DNA of 64,000 bases from Phytoseiulus persimilis (Eukaryota > Arthropoda > Arachnida > Mesostigmata > Phytoseiidae). Positions 24,401-35,657 of the stretch are shown here, piece after piece (positions within the stretch are counted from its first letter, which is position 1; every line of letters starts with the position of its first letter). The notes under the pieces are model-generated. The model was not told the DNA's origin. It did not search any database and saw nothing but the letters and a program-made list of their open reading frames with translations. The stretch covers positions 62,001 to 126,000 of the forward strand of contig JAQZDE010000068.1 of the NCBI GenBank assembly GCA_037576195.1. Reading direction: 5' to 3'. Position numbers and translations under genes: made by a program.

Positions 24401-26513
24401 CGTCGCCACAACAACACCATCGCGACACTAGCGTCTCGTCCCTCCATAGAGAACAACATGGAAGAATCGATAGAGCTTCGCTCCACCGCTCATCGTTCCA
24501 GCAGGGCATCGGCGGTGGCAGCAGCGGTGGCGGAAACGGAACCTCAGACCACCACCATCACCACCACCAGCAGCAGCAACAACACCATCACCGACGAGAA
24601 GGCTCAATTCATGAACCCTCGTCGTCGTCGATTAGGCACCACCAGGACCATCAACAGCCGCCGTCACAGCAGCAGCAACAACAACAACAATCACACCACT
24701 ACCATCAGCAGCCCCAGCAGCAGCAGCACCAGCAGCAGCTTCACTCGCGAGAACAGCAGCAGATGGAGCAAGATTCAGGGCGAGCCAGCAGCCACTACGA
24801 CAGTAGTCGACGACAGTCCCACTCGTACTCCCGTGGGGATACTCGGGAACGGGAGAGAGCGTTGTCCGAGAACGAACACCACCAGCGAACAACGCACGGC
24901 TCGTACTACTCGGAGCGTGGCCTGGAGTCCGACGGTTCCGAAAGCTCGGTAGTCTCAAAATTGAGCTCTACTAACCAGTCCGAAGCGCTCCACCGTGGCG
25001 CGTCAGACCGGCGGCAGAGCGGCTCCACAGCAGATCAGCAACAAAACAGACACAGCAACCGGAGCAGCAGTCAGCAAGCCTCGAGGACCCTGTCGGAATT
25101 CACATTGCAGAAAAATCAGGGGGGTCCCGTTCACCCGTTAACTTCGTCTGGCCGAGGTTCGTCTAACGAGTCGTCCTCTGTGTCCGGGACGATGGCACGA
25201 GATAGCGGCGGTCGAGAACGGCGTGAACTCACACGTCGGGCCGAGTCTGTTGAGGAGTCGACCCGAACGTCGTCTCAGTCCGTGTCCGAGACCAAGGAAG
25301 GCTCTGAAGAGGGCTCCCTCTCCGATACAACCACAGCCAACGAAGACAAACTCGGTGGGAGCTCATTCGAGATTGCTGACGTGTCCTCTTACACGTCATC
25401 GCACTATGCAAAAGCAAACCAGACATCATCTTCTTCTTCACACCACCAGCAGCAGCACCATGGCCATCATCAGTCACAGACATCCCAGCAACAACAGGGC
25501 GGTGGTGGGTCTGGCGCCGAGAAAAGACATCGTGGAGATCAGCAGCAGCAGGCGTCTTCATCTTCCCAACAGCAGCAGCAAAGCAAAAGTAAGGGAGCAC
25601 GTTTAGGCTTCCGGAATCGACGCAAGAACAAAATCGGAAGAGGAGTCCATCGTTCCGAAGAAGTTGCTCCCGACGAAGTACGTCACCTCGTTAGACAGGC
25701 AAGCAGTGTGTCCTCAGACGGAGAAGGCTCGCTTTCAGGGGATTCGGCCACAACATGGGGGGCGTCGTCAGTTCGCGGCGCCTCCTCTGTCACATCAGTG
25801 GTCATTCCCCCCGGCGGCTTTGTCGAAGGCCTAGGTCCCGGCCAGCTCGTTGGCCGGCAAGCCCTAGCTAGTCCTAGTCTAGGAGACATACAAATGAGTT
25901 TCTGTGATAGGAAAGGAAATCTAGAAGTAGAAGTTATCCGGGCAAGAGGTCTACAAACACCTCCAGGAGGCGCAAATGTCCTTCCGGCACCCTACGTCAA
26001 GGTATACCTGGTGCGAACAGCGGGCGCCAGTACCAGTGGCGCAGGTTCTGGCTCCGGCTCAGGAGCCGCCAGAAAGGCGAATTCCAGCAGTCAAAATAAC
26101 GGAAACAGCATAGTTGCTAAGGCCAAAACTACAGCAGCCCGGCGTACTCTTGATCCCCTATTCCAACAACGGCTCATTTTCCACGAGGACTACAGGGGCT
26201 GTCTTCTACAGGTGAGCTCCCAAGTCTAACCCCTTCGGTTCTGCAGCTGTGTTCAGTGGGCTCGTACATCTAGTAGAAAGAGACCTACTGATGACCATCG
26301 TTACTTATCTATTGTGTTATGCTGTTCCAGGTGACCGTGTGGGGCGACTACGGCACGAGTAGCGGAGTAAGGCTAAAGAACGACGGGAAAGCTTTCATGG
26401 GCATGGCGCAGATTAACCTGGATGATTTAGATCTAGGACGAATTGTAATTGGCTGGTATAAGCTGTTTCATCCGACTAGTTTGGTTAATGTTGTTGCTTC
26501 GCAGCCTGATTGA
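15474..26513 (+). CDS. Rim: RIM (Rab3-interacting molecule), presynaptic active-zone scaffold, 14 coding exons
   Basis: RIM links Rab3 on synaptic vesicles, Munc13 and calcium channels at the active zone. Exons: 15474-15607, 17014-17341, 18339-18600, 18718-18924, 19333-19512, 19801-20166, 20484-20678, 20849-21804, 21899-21917, 22203-22664, 22755-22863, 23031-23197, 24200-26211, 26331-26513; all junctions are in phase and give 1859 aa. Domains in order: N-terminal Rab3-binding helix (DLSHLTAEER); Cys-rich zinc finger split by intron 2 (CQLC, CNYC, CARCGG, CILC; about 130-175) after a Gln/His run; Gln-rich linker; PDZ (about 570-660, LGLKIVGGK, GDQVLEWNG); C2A (about 735-875, RNPYAKLFLLPDRSD); Ser/Pro linker with the SLSPPR motif; a 560-residue His/Gln/Ser/Arg-rich linker in one 2-kb exon; C2B (about 1688-1850, WGDYG, VIGWYKLF). 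All expected RIM domains are present. The length resembles long animal RIMs, the linkers being unusually repetitive. Exon 9 has only 19 nt. Confidence 0.97.
23638..23653. repeat. C16 homopolymer in RIM intron 12
   Basis: Sixteen consecutive C followed by CTCC units, inside the intron between exons 12 and 13. It has no coding effect, but its length is likely to vary between individuals or be mis-assembled. Confidence 0.8.
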
Positions 26514-27850
26514 TGAGTTGTTCGCCGTACATCACCTTACCGAAACCTTCATAGCCAAAATCGAAACAAAACATGTCGTTCTCACATCCATTCAACTCAT
26601 ATGAAAATCTCAAAGGTATCAATCCGAACACCAAGAACAACAAACACAACATGACTCCTGTCAACGTAGTCAACTTGCGCTTTCCTCTGGAAAGGAAATT
26701 TTCTTGATGAGACCGGCTCTGACGAAGCGTTTGTCAGCGATTGAAGTTGTAAATCTTCCGAACTCTCCATTTATGAGACTGAATCCTGTTTATTTGGATC
26801 CCTGAAAACAAAATCAAACTTCCACGGTTATATAGCGGTTAATCCAGCTAACCATTCTAACGTCACAACAACATCTCAAATTTGGTTCGTATAATTAATA
26901 TCTCCAGGAAACGATCCCATTTTCAAACAGCCATCCAAAAGTGACGAAGCGAAAGCATCAAAGGTTGATTACCCATGAATCAGTGTCAATCGATAATAAC
27001 CGATGTTTGGTGACGAAGAAGAAGAGGATGATGATCGACAGGTAAGGCTGCGGCCCTGTGAAAACCAGGATTCCAACAGAAGAAACAGAGAAACGAACAG
27101 ACAGACACACTTACAAACACGAAAACATATAAACAATTGAGCGCGTCGGTGTTTCGGCTCCGACCGGCAACCATTGTCCAAAACAACTGTTGTTATTTGT
27201 AGTTTAATTATAATTGACACATGACGATGATGATGGAGAGAACAGAGGAAGTCAGCGACGATGACGATACAGTAACAATGATGATAATTTTTACTATGTA
27301 ATTTATTATTAATTAAGTATAATTATTGATTATGATAATTGATTCTTATTAATGATGACGATGATGATATTGGAAACAACCACAGCAACAATAATGATGA
27401 TGATAAACGAAGAATGGCGAATACGATGATGATGATAACAAAGTCAAAAAGATGAATGCAGCATCGTAAGCAGCAACCATGATCCAACGATAGCCAACCG
27501 CCATCTGAGTGAGTCATTGGCGATGATCTAATTTGATGATCCCCCTCTTGTGGCGTTCTACTAATACCACTACTTCTAATACAACTACTACTTGTACTAC
27601 TACGTACGTTCATACATACACACGTGCGTAAGTATCACTGTATTTTGCGACACATCGGGACTGATGCAGCAGCAGCACGATCAGCAGCAGCACCTTCTCC
27701 GAAAAATATAACGATACATGCTTTTGACATTTGGATGCCATCGGCGGGGCAGATTTCAAGGGTTGAGGTCACGTTTTTATGTCAACTCTGCTCCATTCAT
27801 CTCATGAGAAACGAACTCATGTAAAATAAACTCACTCTTTTTTGTCAATA
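26514..27850 (+). other. RIM 3' UTR
   Basis: About 1.3 kb of AT-rich sequence with GATGAT and AAC runs follows the RIM stop and ends near the AATAAA at 27825-27830. No convincing frame is present. A long AT-rich 3' UTR is usual for neuronal transcripts and could carry regulatory sites, but I identify none. Confidence 0.55.
27825..27830 (+). terminator. Poly(A) signal, probably of RIM
   Basis: AATAAA at the end of the AT-rich stretch following RIM, with T-rich sequence immediately downstream. Confidence 0.5.
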
Positions 27851-30800
27851 TAAACAGAGAATATTGCGAAGTTTTTCCTCACAAGGCACTCTTCCCGGGG
27901 AATTCCGAGGTCGCGGTGCGACGAAAGGACTATGAGTTTCGCAGACACCGACATCTCCAAAGAATAACCGTGCTGTTTCTTGCTTCGACCGAGAAACCTC
28001 AGGTTCTCCTGCATCTCATCGGCGCTGTCCGATGCTCATTTGCATCTCATCTGAAGAGAAAACGGTGGAGGTGATGATTAGGGTACACTTTCACGGGAAC
28101 TTGGGCTGTGTCTCATGAGTTGCCGCTCCTTCCAATGGCTTCAGTTGAACATTGCATCATCTTCTCATTTGTTGATCAGAAGTCTCAAGGTTTATGGCGA
28201 ATCACCTCGGATAGACTAGGAACTCAGCATCGGGAAAGCCGATGAAGCACTCAGCTTGGGAGTTCTGCATCGAGTCCGAAGTTTTGAAGCGCCGATCGGC
28301 ATTGGAGACGTTTCTAGCGCAAGCCAGAATCAGAGGCCGCCGGCGCCGTTAGGATTTCGACGGCGGCGCCCCGCGGCGGAGAAAGCTGATCCGGCGCGCC
28401 GCAGGTTCTTACTCGAGGGCAATGGCTTTTGGGATCCAGCCTGTTCGTCGCGAGAAGTGCCTGTCCCCAAGCGGAATAATTCACAAAAGGCATCTTCAAA
28501 TTCCTCCCGTCCTCTTGAGTAGTTCAGACTCAATGTGCAGTATATCAATACCAGATTCGAAACTAGAAAAATCTTGGTAGGGCGGTCACAATGTTTATAT
28601 CATACTCAACGATTTGGCGTGATAAATCCGCTCGCAGACTTGCAATGAGCCGACGGGAGCTCCACAACATTTCAATTTTCCGCAACGGGAAGGATGAAGT
28701 GTAATTCGGAGCGAACCTCGGATCGTTGACTATCTGGGTGGATTCTGTTTTCAATCCTTCGAGACAGTCGGATGCATCGATTGAAAGCCGCTTGGATCAA
28801 TTTACGGCATTACCGACCTGTCCAACGGTACACATAGAAAGCACCTGAACGTTGACGACCTGAAATGGTCCAGTTCGACTCCGGTTCACGTTCGTGAGAA
28901 TGATATCAGGATGTATCGTGCAAGCGGCAATTACGCCGCACCATGCCCACAGACAGAGCCAATCCGCTGCCGTGGTCCACTGGTAGACGCTCCTCGTGCA
29001 TGTCTACTCCGTTACTGAGACCGTGATCCGAGATTTGTGGATTCTTGCGACCCCCTACTTGTGGCGCCCAATCACGACGTCAAGTCCCGGCGTCTGGCGG
29101 GGCCATCCCGACCTTGGCGGCGCTGCCTGCCGGCGGATCTACGGCGCCGCGCACGGCTTTGGTCAGAATGCAGGTTACGTCCAATCCGTATGCGAGGCAG
29201 ATTTGAGTGCGAATTCCATCTGGGTGGGCGCTCGTTTCTGCTGGAAGGACGGTTGGAGTCCTGTAGAACGGGACCAGTTCTACAGTCATGATCGAATTCG
29301 AGATGAGTCGATACCCTTCCACCATGGAACTCAACGAGTCTTCGGAACTCAATGCCTATCATCTCCTCAAATCCTTTCGCTCAAAATACAAGACTGAAAC
29401 ACGACTCCAACATCAGCATCCGAGTTATTAGTTCCATCTTGACCTCGCACAGACGTACGATACCATTTCCAGAATTGCTGTCAAGGGTTTCTGATCCCAT
29501 TGTGCTCCTCACAACAGTCCCGACAGAAGCCACGAATGGCTCGTGGACGTGCGTTTTATCTCATTCCTAAAACGGCTCGAATAGAAGAAGTCATTAACTT
29601 GGCTCCTCCAGGCTGATGTCGGACGTTGTACGTCCAGGTTGATCCGACGAAGCAATCGAAGGAAAATGAGAGAGCGCAAACTTCTGCGTTTTTCGTTGAG
29701 ACCCATGACGTTACCTTGGTTCCGACCTTGCTTGCCCCGCATACGTCATGGACATAAATTGATCTCATCCGTCTTCCACGGCTATATGTGGTGTGAACGG
29801 GCCCAGGTCCACAACCACAGAATGTGGGTATTGGGTATCCATTTTACCATATCTTGTTCGGTCTGCCATGAGAACAGTATCTGCACGCTGATCGATTCCC
29901 TCTCCGGTCAGACTGATGGTAATGAACTGGCATCAATGCAATTCTACAGAGAATCTAGCTCAGTATTTCTGAGGTCACGTCCGCCCTCAGAATTTATTTC
30001 ACACGCGGGATTTCCGGGTAAGTATCCGCGCAAGGCGTCCTTCGAGACCATTAGGGTTTCCCTCGAGCACGCCCAGGAGCTTACCTCATACGTCATGGAG
30101 CTTCTTTCAGTGAGTTCTTCCCAGTTTTTTTCCATTTCAATCCCATTCCGTGTGCAGTTTTCGGGAGCGCTTTCATACGATGCGATCTCAAGGCTGGTAC
30201 TACCCATAGATGATAGGTATCTCCGGCCTCGCTGTGATTCACCGAGACTGCCTTGAGACATACTTCCTCGATCTGTTCGTCTGAGCAGGTTCCTGTCGTC
30301 TCCAGTCGGATTCCGAGATTTTTAAGCCAATGAGACGTTTCCTCTTAGTGAGCAACCGCGTTGTCGAGTATCTTTCGTACCCAGCTAGTTTCGTCATGGA
30401 ATATTCAAACACTGGTCTGATCATGGGATCGTCTCGGAGCGGGGGCCTCCATGTGGAAGTGTCTATCAGGATGTCGATGAGAAGCGTTCTCGCGGATCGT
30501 TCTCGAAGGGGTAAAAATAGCAGAAGTCGGGCACTTCGGAGAATATCAATCAGACTGATGATCACAATAAACTCTCATTATGTACACGAGTCACTGTTAC
30601 TCGTGAAATAGCAGGCCGGTTTCGACTTCCTAGTCTGGATCACTGCCCGGTTTCCGAAAAAACAAACGTCCGATGATTTCGCATCTCCAGGCTCCAGCTA
30701 TGACCCCACCCTCATAGTTCCTCTCTCGAAACCAAGTCTGAGGAGATGTCCTGAAACGCTCGTCAAAGGACCCGAGTTAAGGGAATGACGTGGATACAGA

Positions 30801-32043
30801 CTCCAGACTTCTAAGCTCTAGTCCAACTCCATAGTGTTTTCTGTTGGTGCCCTTTGATCATGGAACTGAACGATTGACGCCATTCGCAGGTCTAGCCCCA
30901 TGAACGGGAAGAGTCAAGCCCGTTACAAATATCGGCCGAACGTTGTCGACTGCCATCAGACCGCGGGAACAGGACGCGATAGCGACGTTATGGGCATGAT
31001 TGTGAGTTTCGCGACGCTTTGGTTGCTAAGGAGTTCCATTCGTCGATAGGCCGTCGCTCCTTCTTTGTTTTCCGGCTGAACCTCTCAGCCAGCCCTCAGA
31101 AGTGTCCCGGGATAACCTTTCGGTATTGCTTCAGTAACACTCCCTATCGCCTCGCAAATCCCATTGCGGGCAGTGGGCTTGGGTCTCAAGATGGTTCAGA
31201 TTTAATTCGAATACAAATTAAATCCTCTTTCTACTACATGAGAAATTTTTGTTGTCGGCCGGGGATCGAACCCGCGATTGCCAGCTTAGCGTGGTACCCA
31301 AGGCGTTGGTTTATGCCACACGGCCAACGAGCCGACTAGGCCGTCGCTCCTAGGCGAAGGTTTCGGAACATGGATTGCCCAACCTCAGTTTCCTCATCTC
31401 TGGGAATGTCTTCAAGTGAGGCTTGGGTTGCGGGGTCGGCCGCTATCTCACTAGAGGTATCGTTTTGTTCCGGTCGTTCCGACTCGTTATGTCGCGATGC
31501 ATTCACATCATTCGCTTCGATCATTCTGGGAACCCTGAACTCACCGAGCCTCAGTGAAGGCCCCATTGACTCACGAAGGAGGCTTCGGGTTACTTCAGGA
31601 GTAAAGTCGTGAAGAATTCAATCGCAGATAATTCAGCTTCCAGGATGCGTGCGGAAAGATACATCTTCGATCGAATTGTCGGAGGAATTTCAGAAATCAC
31701 CCACGGAAATCGCTGATTGTTGAGAGCATCCTACTCGTACTCAGTCCACCGGAAGGCCAAGCGCTGGTATCCTTTTCTCAACGGGTCTCCGTCCAACGCT
31801 CAGATGTTCTTGTGATCGCTGGAGAAGAGGCTGAGAGGGAGAGCGTTCGAAGCTCCTCTTAGAATGGTCGATTATACTCATCTCTCGGTTCTCGCGGAAG
31901 CGCGATGTTTCTCCGATCACGCTCAACTCTGCGCTCGAGAGTTGCCGGGAATCCCTTCTGAATTTCATATGCAACCACTCCACTGCTGTCCGTGACACAC
32001 AGGAAGTCTCCCAAGACATCGTTTCAGTCACCGGTTATACATA
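27851..32043. other. Region without a recognised gene
   Basis: No conserved protein was recognised. Several minus-strand frames (31741-32031, 31336-31566, 30239-30565, 29944-30261, 29080-29352) have protein-like composition and lie in the same orientation. They could be exons of an unknown gene or remains of a retroelement, but I could not join them by phase. A GC-rich patch at 28320-28400 is made of CGGCG units. A tRNA-like sequence is listed separately. Confidence 0.4.
31254..31328 (-). repeat. tRNA-like sequence (tRNA pseudogene or SINE head)
   Basis: The 75-nt minus-strand stretch has matching 7-bp ends (GTTGGCC and GGCCGAC, one G-U pair), the spacing of a tRNA acceptor stem. It has a good B box (GGGTTCGATCC, 31263-31273) and an A-box-like TGGCATAAACC (31308-31318). 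A five-pair anticodon-type stem (CTTGG with CTAAG) encloses an eight-base loop instead of seven, and the D arm does not pair well. A degenerate tRNA or a tRNA-derived SINE is more likely than a functional tRNA. Confidence 0.5.
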
Positions 32044-32100
32044 CAGTGGCAATCAAAAGTTTCGGGCCAGACGAGTTTTTACGGATTTTTCGGAAAATAC
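32044..32100 (+). repeat. Left terminal inverted repeat of the Tc1-like element (outer copy)
   Basis: Starts CAGTGGCAATC and matches the reverse complement of the right end for most of about 55 bp. The inner direct-repeat copy (CAAAAATTTTGTGCCC) is near 32225-32245. Confidence 0.8.
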
Positions 32101-32532
32101 ATGAAACACGACGCTGACAAACACACTGATGATCGGAGGCAAATCGAGTAACTGTCCTCTGTGGGGCCACGTCAATATCGACCGATGAACCGAAAATTTT
32201 CGATAGATTTCGAAAATTCTATGTGCAAAAATTTTGTGCCCAACCCTCGAAACCTCGAAATTCGAGGCCATTTTCCGGAAAAAGTCCTGGGAACCGCCGT
32301 ACATTGAATGAGGCCTTATTTGGAGGCTCCATCACCGTTTTTTGCAGCGCTAACCAAATTTCCATTAATTTGGAACACAGCGTACGCAACAAGCGCTTTC
32401 CTCGGTGACGACCGGCAGCGCAGCACGAATGACGGACAACAGAGTGAGAAGCGGCCTTCTTACGATGAGAACGACGACGATTCCAGATTTCCTCAGTCGT
32501 AACGGTGCGTTTAGAGTTCTGCGTTCACTATC

Positions 32533-33796
32533 ATGGGAAAGCATACGTCTTTAGAGGTTCGGAAAATTATGCCACGAATGACGAACACCTCCAAAAGTAC
32601 GTTGAACATAGTGCTCGAGAAGTATCATTCATCAGGCTCGCTCCGAGACGAGCCTCGGAGCGGAAGACCTCACAGGACCACAGCAAGAATAGATAAGCTG
32701 ATTAAACGAAAGGCTATCATGAACCCAAGAACCAATGCGTCGTAGATCCCGCGAGCTCAAGGAGGAAAATCTTGCTCATGTGAGTCTTGAAACAGTCACA
32801 CGCGGCCAGAGGAAGTCTTTGATCAGCAAGCGGAACGCACACCAGCGCTTGAATTTCGCCAGGGCTCATCAATGGTGGTCTCTAGATCAATGAGCGAAGG
32901 TGTTCTTCTCAGACGAATCGAAATTTGAGCTGTTCGGTAGCCATGGCAGTAGCGTACCGACCTTCGACGATGCCCGGGGCGGACTTCCGGTCTGGTGCCC
33001 CGTGCGGGCTCGCGCGGAATTTCTATCTCAGATGATGTAACAGCATGATACCAATGTATTCCATATTTATGTATATGGATGTGAAAAAGCCACAATACGC
33101 AAGGGAGACCTCGGAATCTGATTATTATTGTGCTCATGATACGACTACAATATCGACGATCGTGGAAAAACCGTCAGTCGATGCGATCATACCCGCAGAA
33201 GATTCAAGATGAGTTCTTCGATGTTGCGTATGGAAGAACGTGATTCGGTGCGCATATACGCTCGCTGTTCTGAGACCACAGGTTTGCGAAGAAGAGAGGA
33301 TGGCTCTCGAGCTCCCCCTTCCAGACTCATCAGGAGACGATTGCAGTTATTTGACAGCGCGGACGTCATTCCGAACGCTCATTTCGTGAGTGATCAGGCG
33401 GATTATCTCACAGACTGTGTGAGCGCGTTTCTCCCACTGTCAGTAGCATCCTGATGCCCCTGCAGACTAGATGCCCAGGGCGGACCGCCCCACCGCCCCT
33501 AGAGGTTGGGTCTGCCAGCAAGACAACGACTCCAAGCAGGCTTCCGTCAGGAAGAATTTTTCACCAAGCGGAAGGTTCCTGTGATGGAGTGGCCTGATCT
33601 GAACCCAATCGAGGACACAAGGCAAGAGCTAAAGATGCACTCGAGATCGACAAATCACTCGAACAAGACCGAATTGAATCATGTGGAAACTCTGTGGCTC
33701 AACATTCCTCATGAACGCATACGAACCTTGATCGAATCTGTGCCACGTCGATGTGCTGCCGTAATAGAAACCAGGGGCTATGCAACCAAATACTGA
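32533..33796 (+). pseudogene. Broken Tc1-like transposase
   Basis: An ATG at 32533 opens a helix-turn-helix region with the Tc1 GRPR-like hinge (SGRPHRTT, about residues 50-57), then stops after 70 codons. Further transposase similarity continues in other frames: FFSDESKFELFG (near 32910) carries the first catalytic Asp, a CQQDND block (near 33515) the second, and WPDLNPIED (near 33590) the Glu region of the DD34E triad. At least three stops or frameshifts separate the blocks, and the stretch around 33050-33480 is not transposase-like. The copy is inactive. Confidence 0.8.
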
Positions 33797-34471
33797 GCGA
33801 GGAATCGACCGATACGAACGCATTCATTGAGCTGTTACTCTGGTCGATATCAACTACGGAATCAGAATCCGTGAATGTGTTTTTTTCTCGTCAAAAAAAT
33901 ACCTTAGGCAGCGCTAAATTGGAGTGAAGCACGTGATTTTCCAGTCTGTACGGAATGCCGACATCAGATCCGGAAGACTCCCATGAGCCCGTGAAGCCAG
34001 TATTTGAGAATCCATCTTCAATATTTCGAATGTTCATAATCAGAGAGTAAATATACAATACCGGAACTTCTCTGCATGCCAACGAGTACTTTCGCGAGCT
34101 CCGTGAACATTCAGCGAGGAGTCCTCTGCTGATGGCACCTCGTTGTCATCGTAGGAATCGCGCATCCTATGAATGGCTAGCATAGTCAACTTTCCTCGGG
34201 AGTTCACGAAAGCTCCGGAGAATGATTATCCTGGGTGTAAGTAGAGGGCGTGTGTGGATGAACAATATTAGACGAGGTCGTAGGAGAGTTCCACGGTGTG
34301 CTGAGTGTCCGTGGAAGCGTCTCGATGCTCGAGCAGATTTGGCCCGAAACTTTTGCTCATCACATTTTTGAAGAAATTAAAAAAAAATCCGTTCCGTCCT
34401 CGGTATTTATATCAGTTCTCATATTCGAGCTCCTATGGTCATATTCTATCATCACTGTGAGAATCAGCTCC

Positions 34472-34528
34472 CCATTTTTCGGAAAATTCGCGGAAAACGA
34501 GCTGGCCCAAAACTTTTGACCGCCACTG
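34472..34528 (-). repeat. Right terminal inverted repeat of the Tc1-like element (outer copy)
   Basis: Reads CAGTGGCGGTCAAAAG inward on the minus strand, like the left end. An inner direct repeat of the same motif lies at about 34343-34370. Confidence 0.8.
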
Positions 34529-35079
34529 TATGTACCGAACGACCACACTCATGATCATGATTCTGGTGGGTGGACGACAGATATCGTTCTGCTCATCGCC
34601 GACGGTGTAGATGCCCCGTTTGCAGTTTTGATTCATGAAACTATAGGGGAATGTCGCTCTCATGGCAGCAGCGTTTGACGCTGGAAAACTCTGCTCGTAT
34701 CTATGATGAGAAGTCCTGTGGCCAGGACCCTCGAGGATGTCGTCCATAGGTCCCGAGTTCGAATAAATGTGAGTCATAGCTACAACCGACATGGCGGGAG
34801 ATGCCACGAACAATCCCGTATGGAACTCCCGGAGCTCCAAAATAATGGAGACCGGCGCCGAGAGGACGGTCCTCCTAAGTCACTCTTGAAATCAGGAACC
34901 AGAGAACCTTGAAGTGAAGCGTGGCCTCTGCTCCTGCTTCGGTTCGACCCCTTAGAGTCATCCCCGGTCTTCAGGAATCGCCCTCTTTTCTCGTATTCTC
35001 TCTCCAGAAATTCTGATCATCATGGTCGACTGATCCGAGTCCAGTGCTCCGAATACCAGTTACGTTCAACAGGTGAAAG

Positions 35080-35574
35080 ATGAGGTGCTCTTCGTTGATT
35101 CTCCTTCTGCTTATGACAGCAGTGGCGTCGACAGTGGCGTTTGATACCTTGATGACGGCGATGGACGTTTTCCAAGAAGCCTTCAATGAGCGAAATCGTG
35201 TAGTATGGGTCAAACTAGGAGAACAAATGAAGAAGAGGAATGTCCATCCTTCGAAGTTGGTCGAAATGGACTCCGAAGCTCTTGACGATTTGTTCCGACC
35301 CGTGCTTGCCGAAGCAGAGGTAATTACCTTTATATGTTTACGTGAGGGAACGGAGTGTTCATGTTCTGACCCTCCGAGAACTCGATCCCCCGAGGGGCAA
35401 CATCCGAGTATGCCGGAAAAAGGTGTTCGAAAAGAAGAATGCTGCTTGATCGAACGTTTCGTATCGCTGTCCCTGGAGATCTGGCCATGTCTTTCGTCGT
35501 TTCAGGCAACCCGAAAGTCCAAGCACTCGAGACATCATTCTTCGCACCACAAGAGATTCAGGGTGAGAGAATAA
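35080..35574 (+). CDS. Small secreted protein (102 aa, two exons)
   Basis: Family not recognised. Exon 1 (35080-35319, donor GAG|GTAATT) and exon 2 (35506-35574, acceptor TTTCAG) are both in phase 0 and give 102 residues. The N-terminus is a classical signal peptide (MRCSS, then a run of Leu and a Met-Thr-Ala-Val-Ala region, cleavage near STVAF). The mature part is charged and predicted helical, with an LGEQMKKRN segment and an acidic stretch. Exon 2 encodes a short basic Ser/His/Lys/Arg-rich tail. There is no cysteine after the signal peptide. An AATAAA lies about 80 nt past the stop. A 5' non-coding exon is possible, because an ACAG sits 10 nt before the ATG. Role unknown; the evidence is gene structure and signal peptide only. 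Confidence 0.7.
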   Translation: MRCSSLILLLLMTAVASTVAFDTLMTAMDVFQEAFNERNRVVWVKLGEQMKKRNVHPSKLVEMDSEALDDLFRPVLAEAEVITFICLREGTECSCSDPPRTRSPEGQHPSMPEKGVRKEECCLIERFVSLSLEIWPCLSSFQATRKSKHSRHHSSHHKRFRVRE

Positions 35575-35651
35575 CAATCGTTATGTGAGCGTCCTCGCAG
35601 TTCCATCATCAAACGGAGGCACTTGAAGTTTCACCACCATATGTTGATACA

Positions 35652-35657
35652 ATAAAG
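35652..35657 (+). terminator. Poly(A) signal of the 102-aa secreted protein gene
   Basis: AATAAA 78 nt after the stop codon. Confidence 0.6.

Larger units (their letters stand above)
32044..34528 (+). mobile_element. Degenerate Tc1-like DNA transposon
   Basis: The element is flanked by TA on both sides (32042-32043 and 34529-34530), the target duplicated by Tc1/mariner elements. It has terminal inverted repeats beginning CAGTGGC and sharing TCAAAAGTTT and GGGCCAG. The similarity extends about 55 bp inward. A second, inner copy of the same motif lies about 170 bp inside the left end and 157 bp inside the right end, giving an IR/DR layout. It encloses a broken Tc1-type transposase. At 2485 bp it is longer than the usual 1.6-1.7 kb of Tc1 elements, so it may hold inserted sequence. 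Confidence 0.85.

Noticed and set aside
24194..24952. 252-codon plus-strand frame overlapping the RIM linker exon
   Set aside because: It is the +1 shadow of CAC/CAG/AGC repeats. Only the other frame joins exon 12 in phase and continues into C2B.
24632..24958. Minus-strand frame rich in Val/Ala over the same exon
   Set aside because: Antisense reading of the repeat codons; no family and no splice signals.
29639..30256. 205-codon plus-strand frame
   Set aside because: Overlaps protein-like minus-strand frames, shows no family likeness, and the length is near chance expectation.
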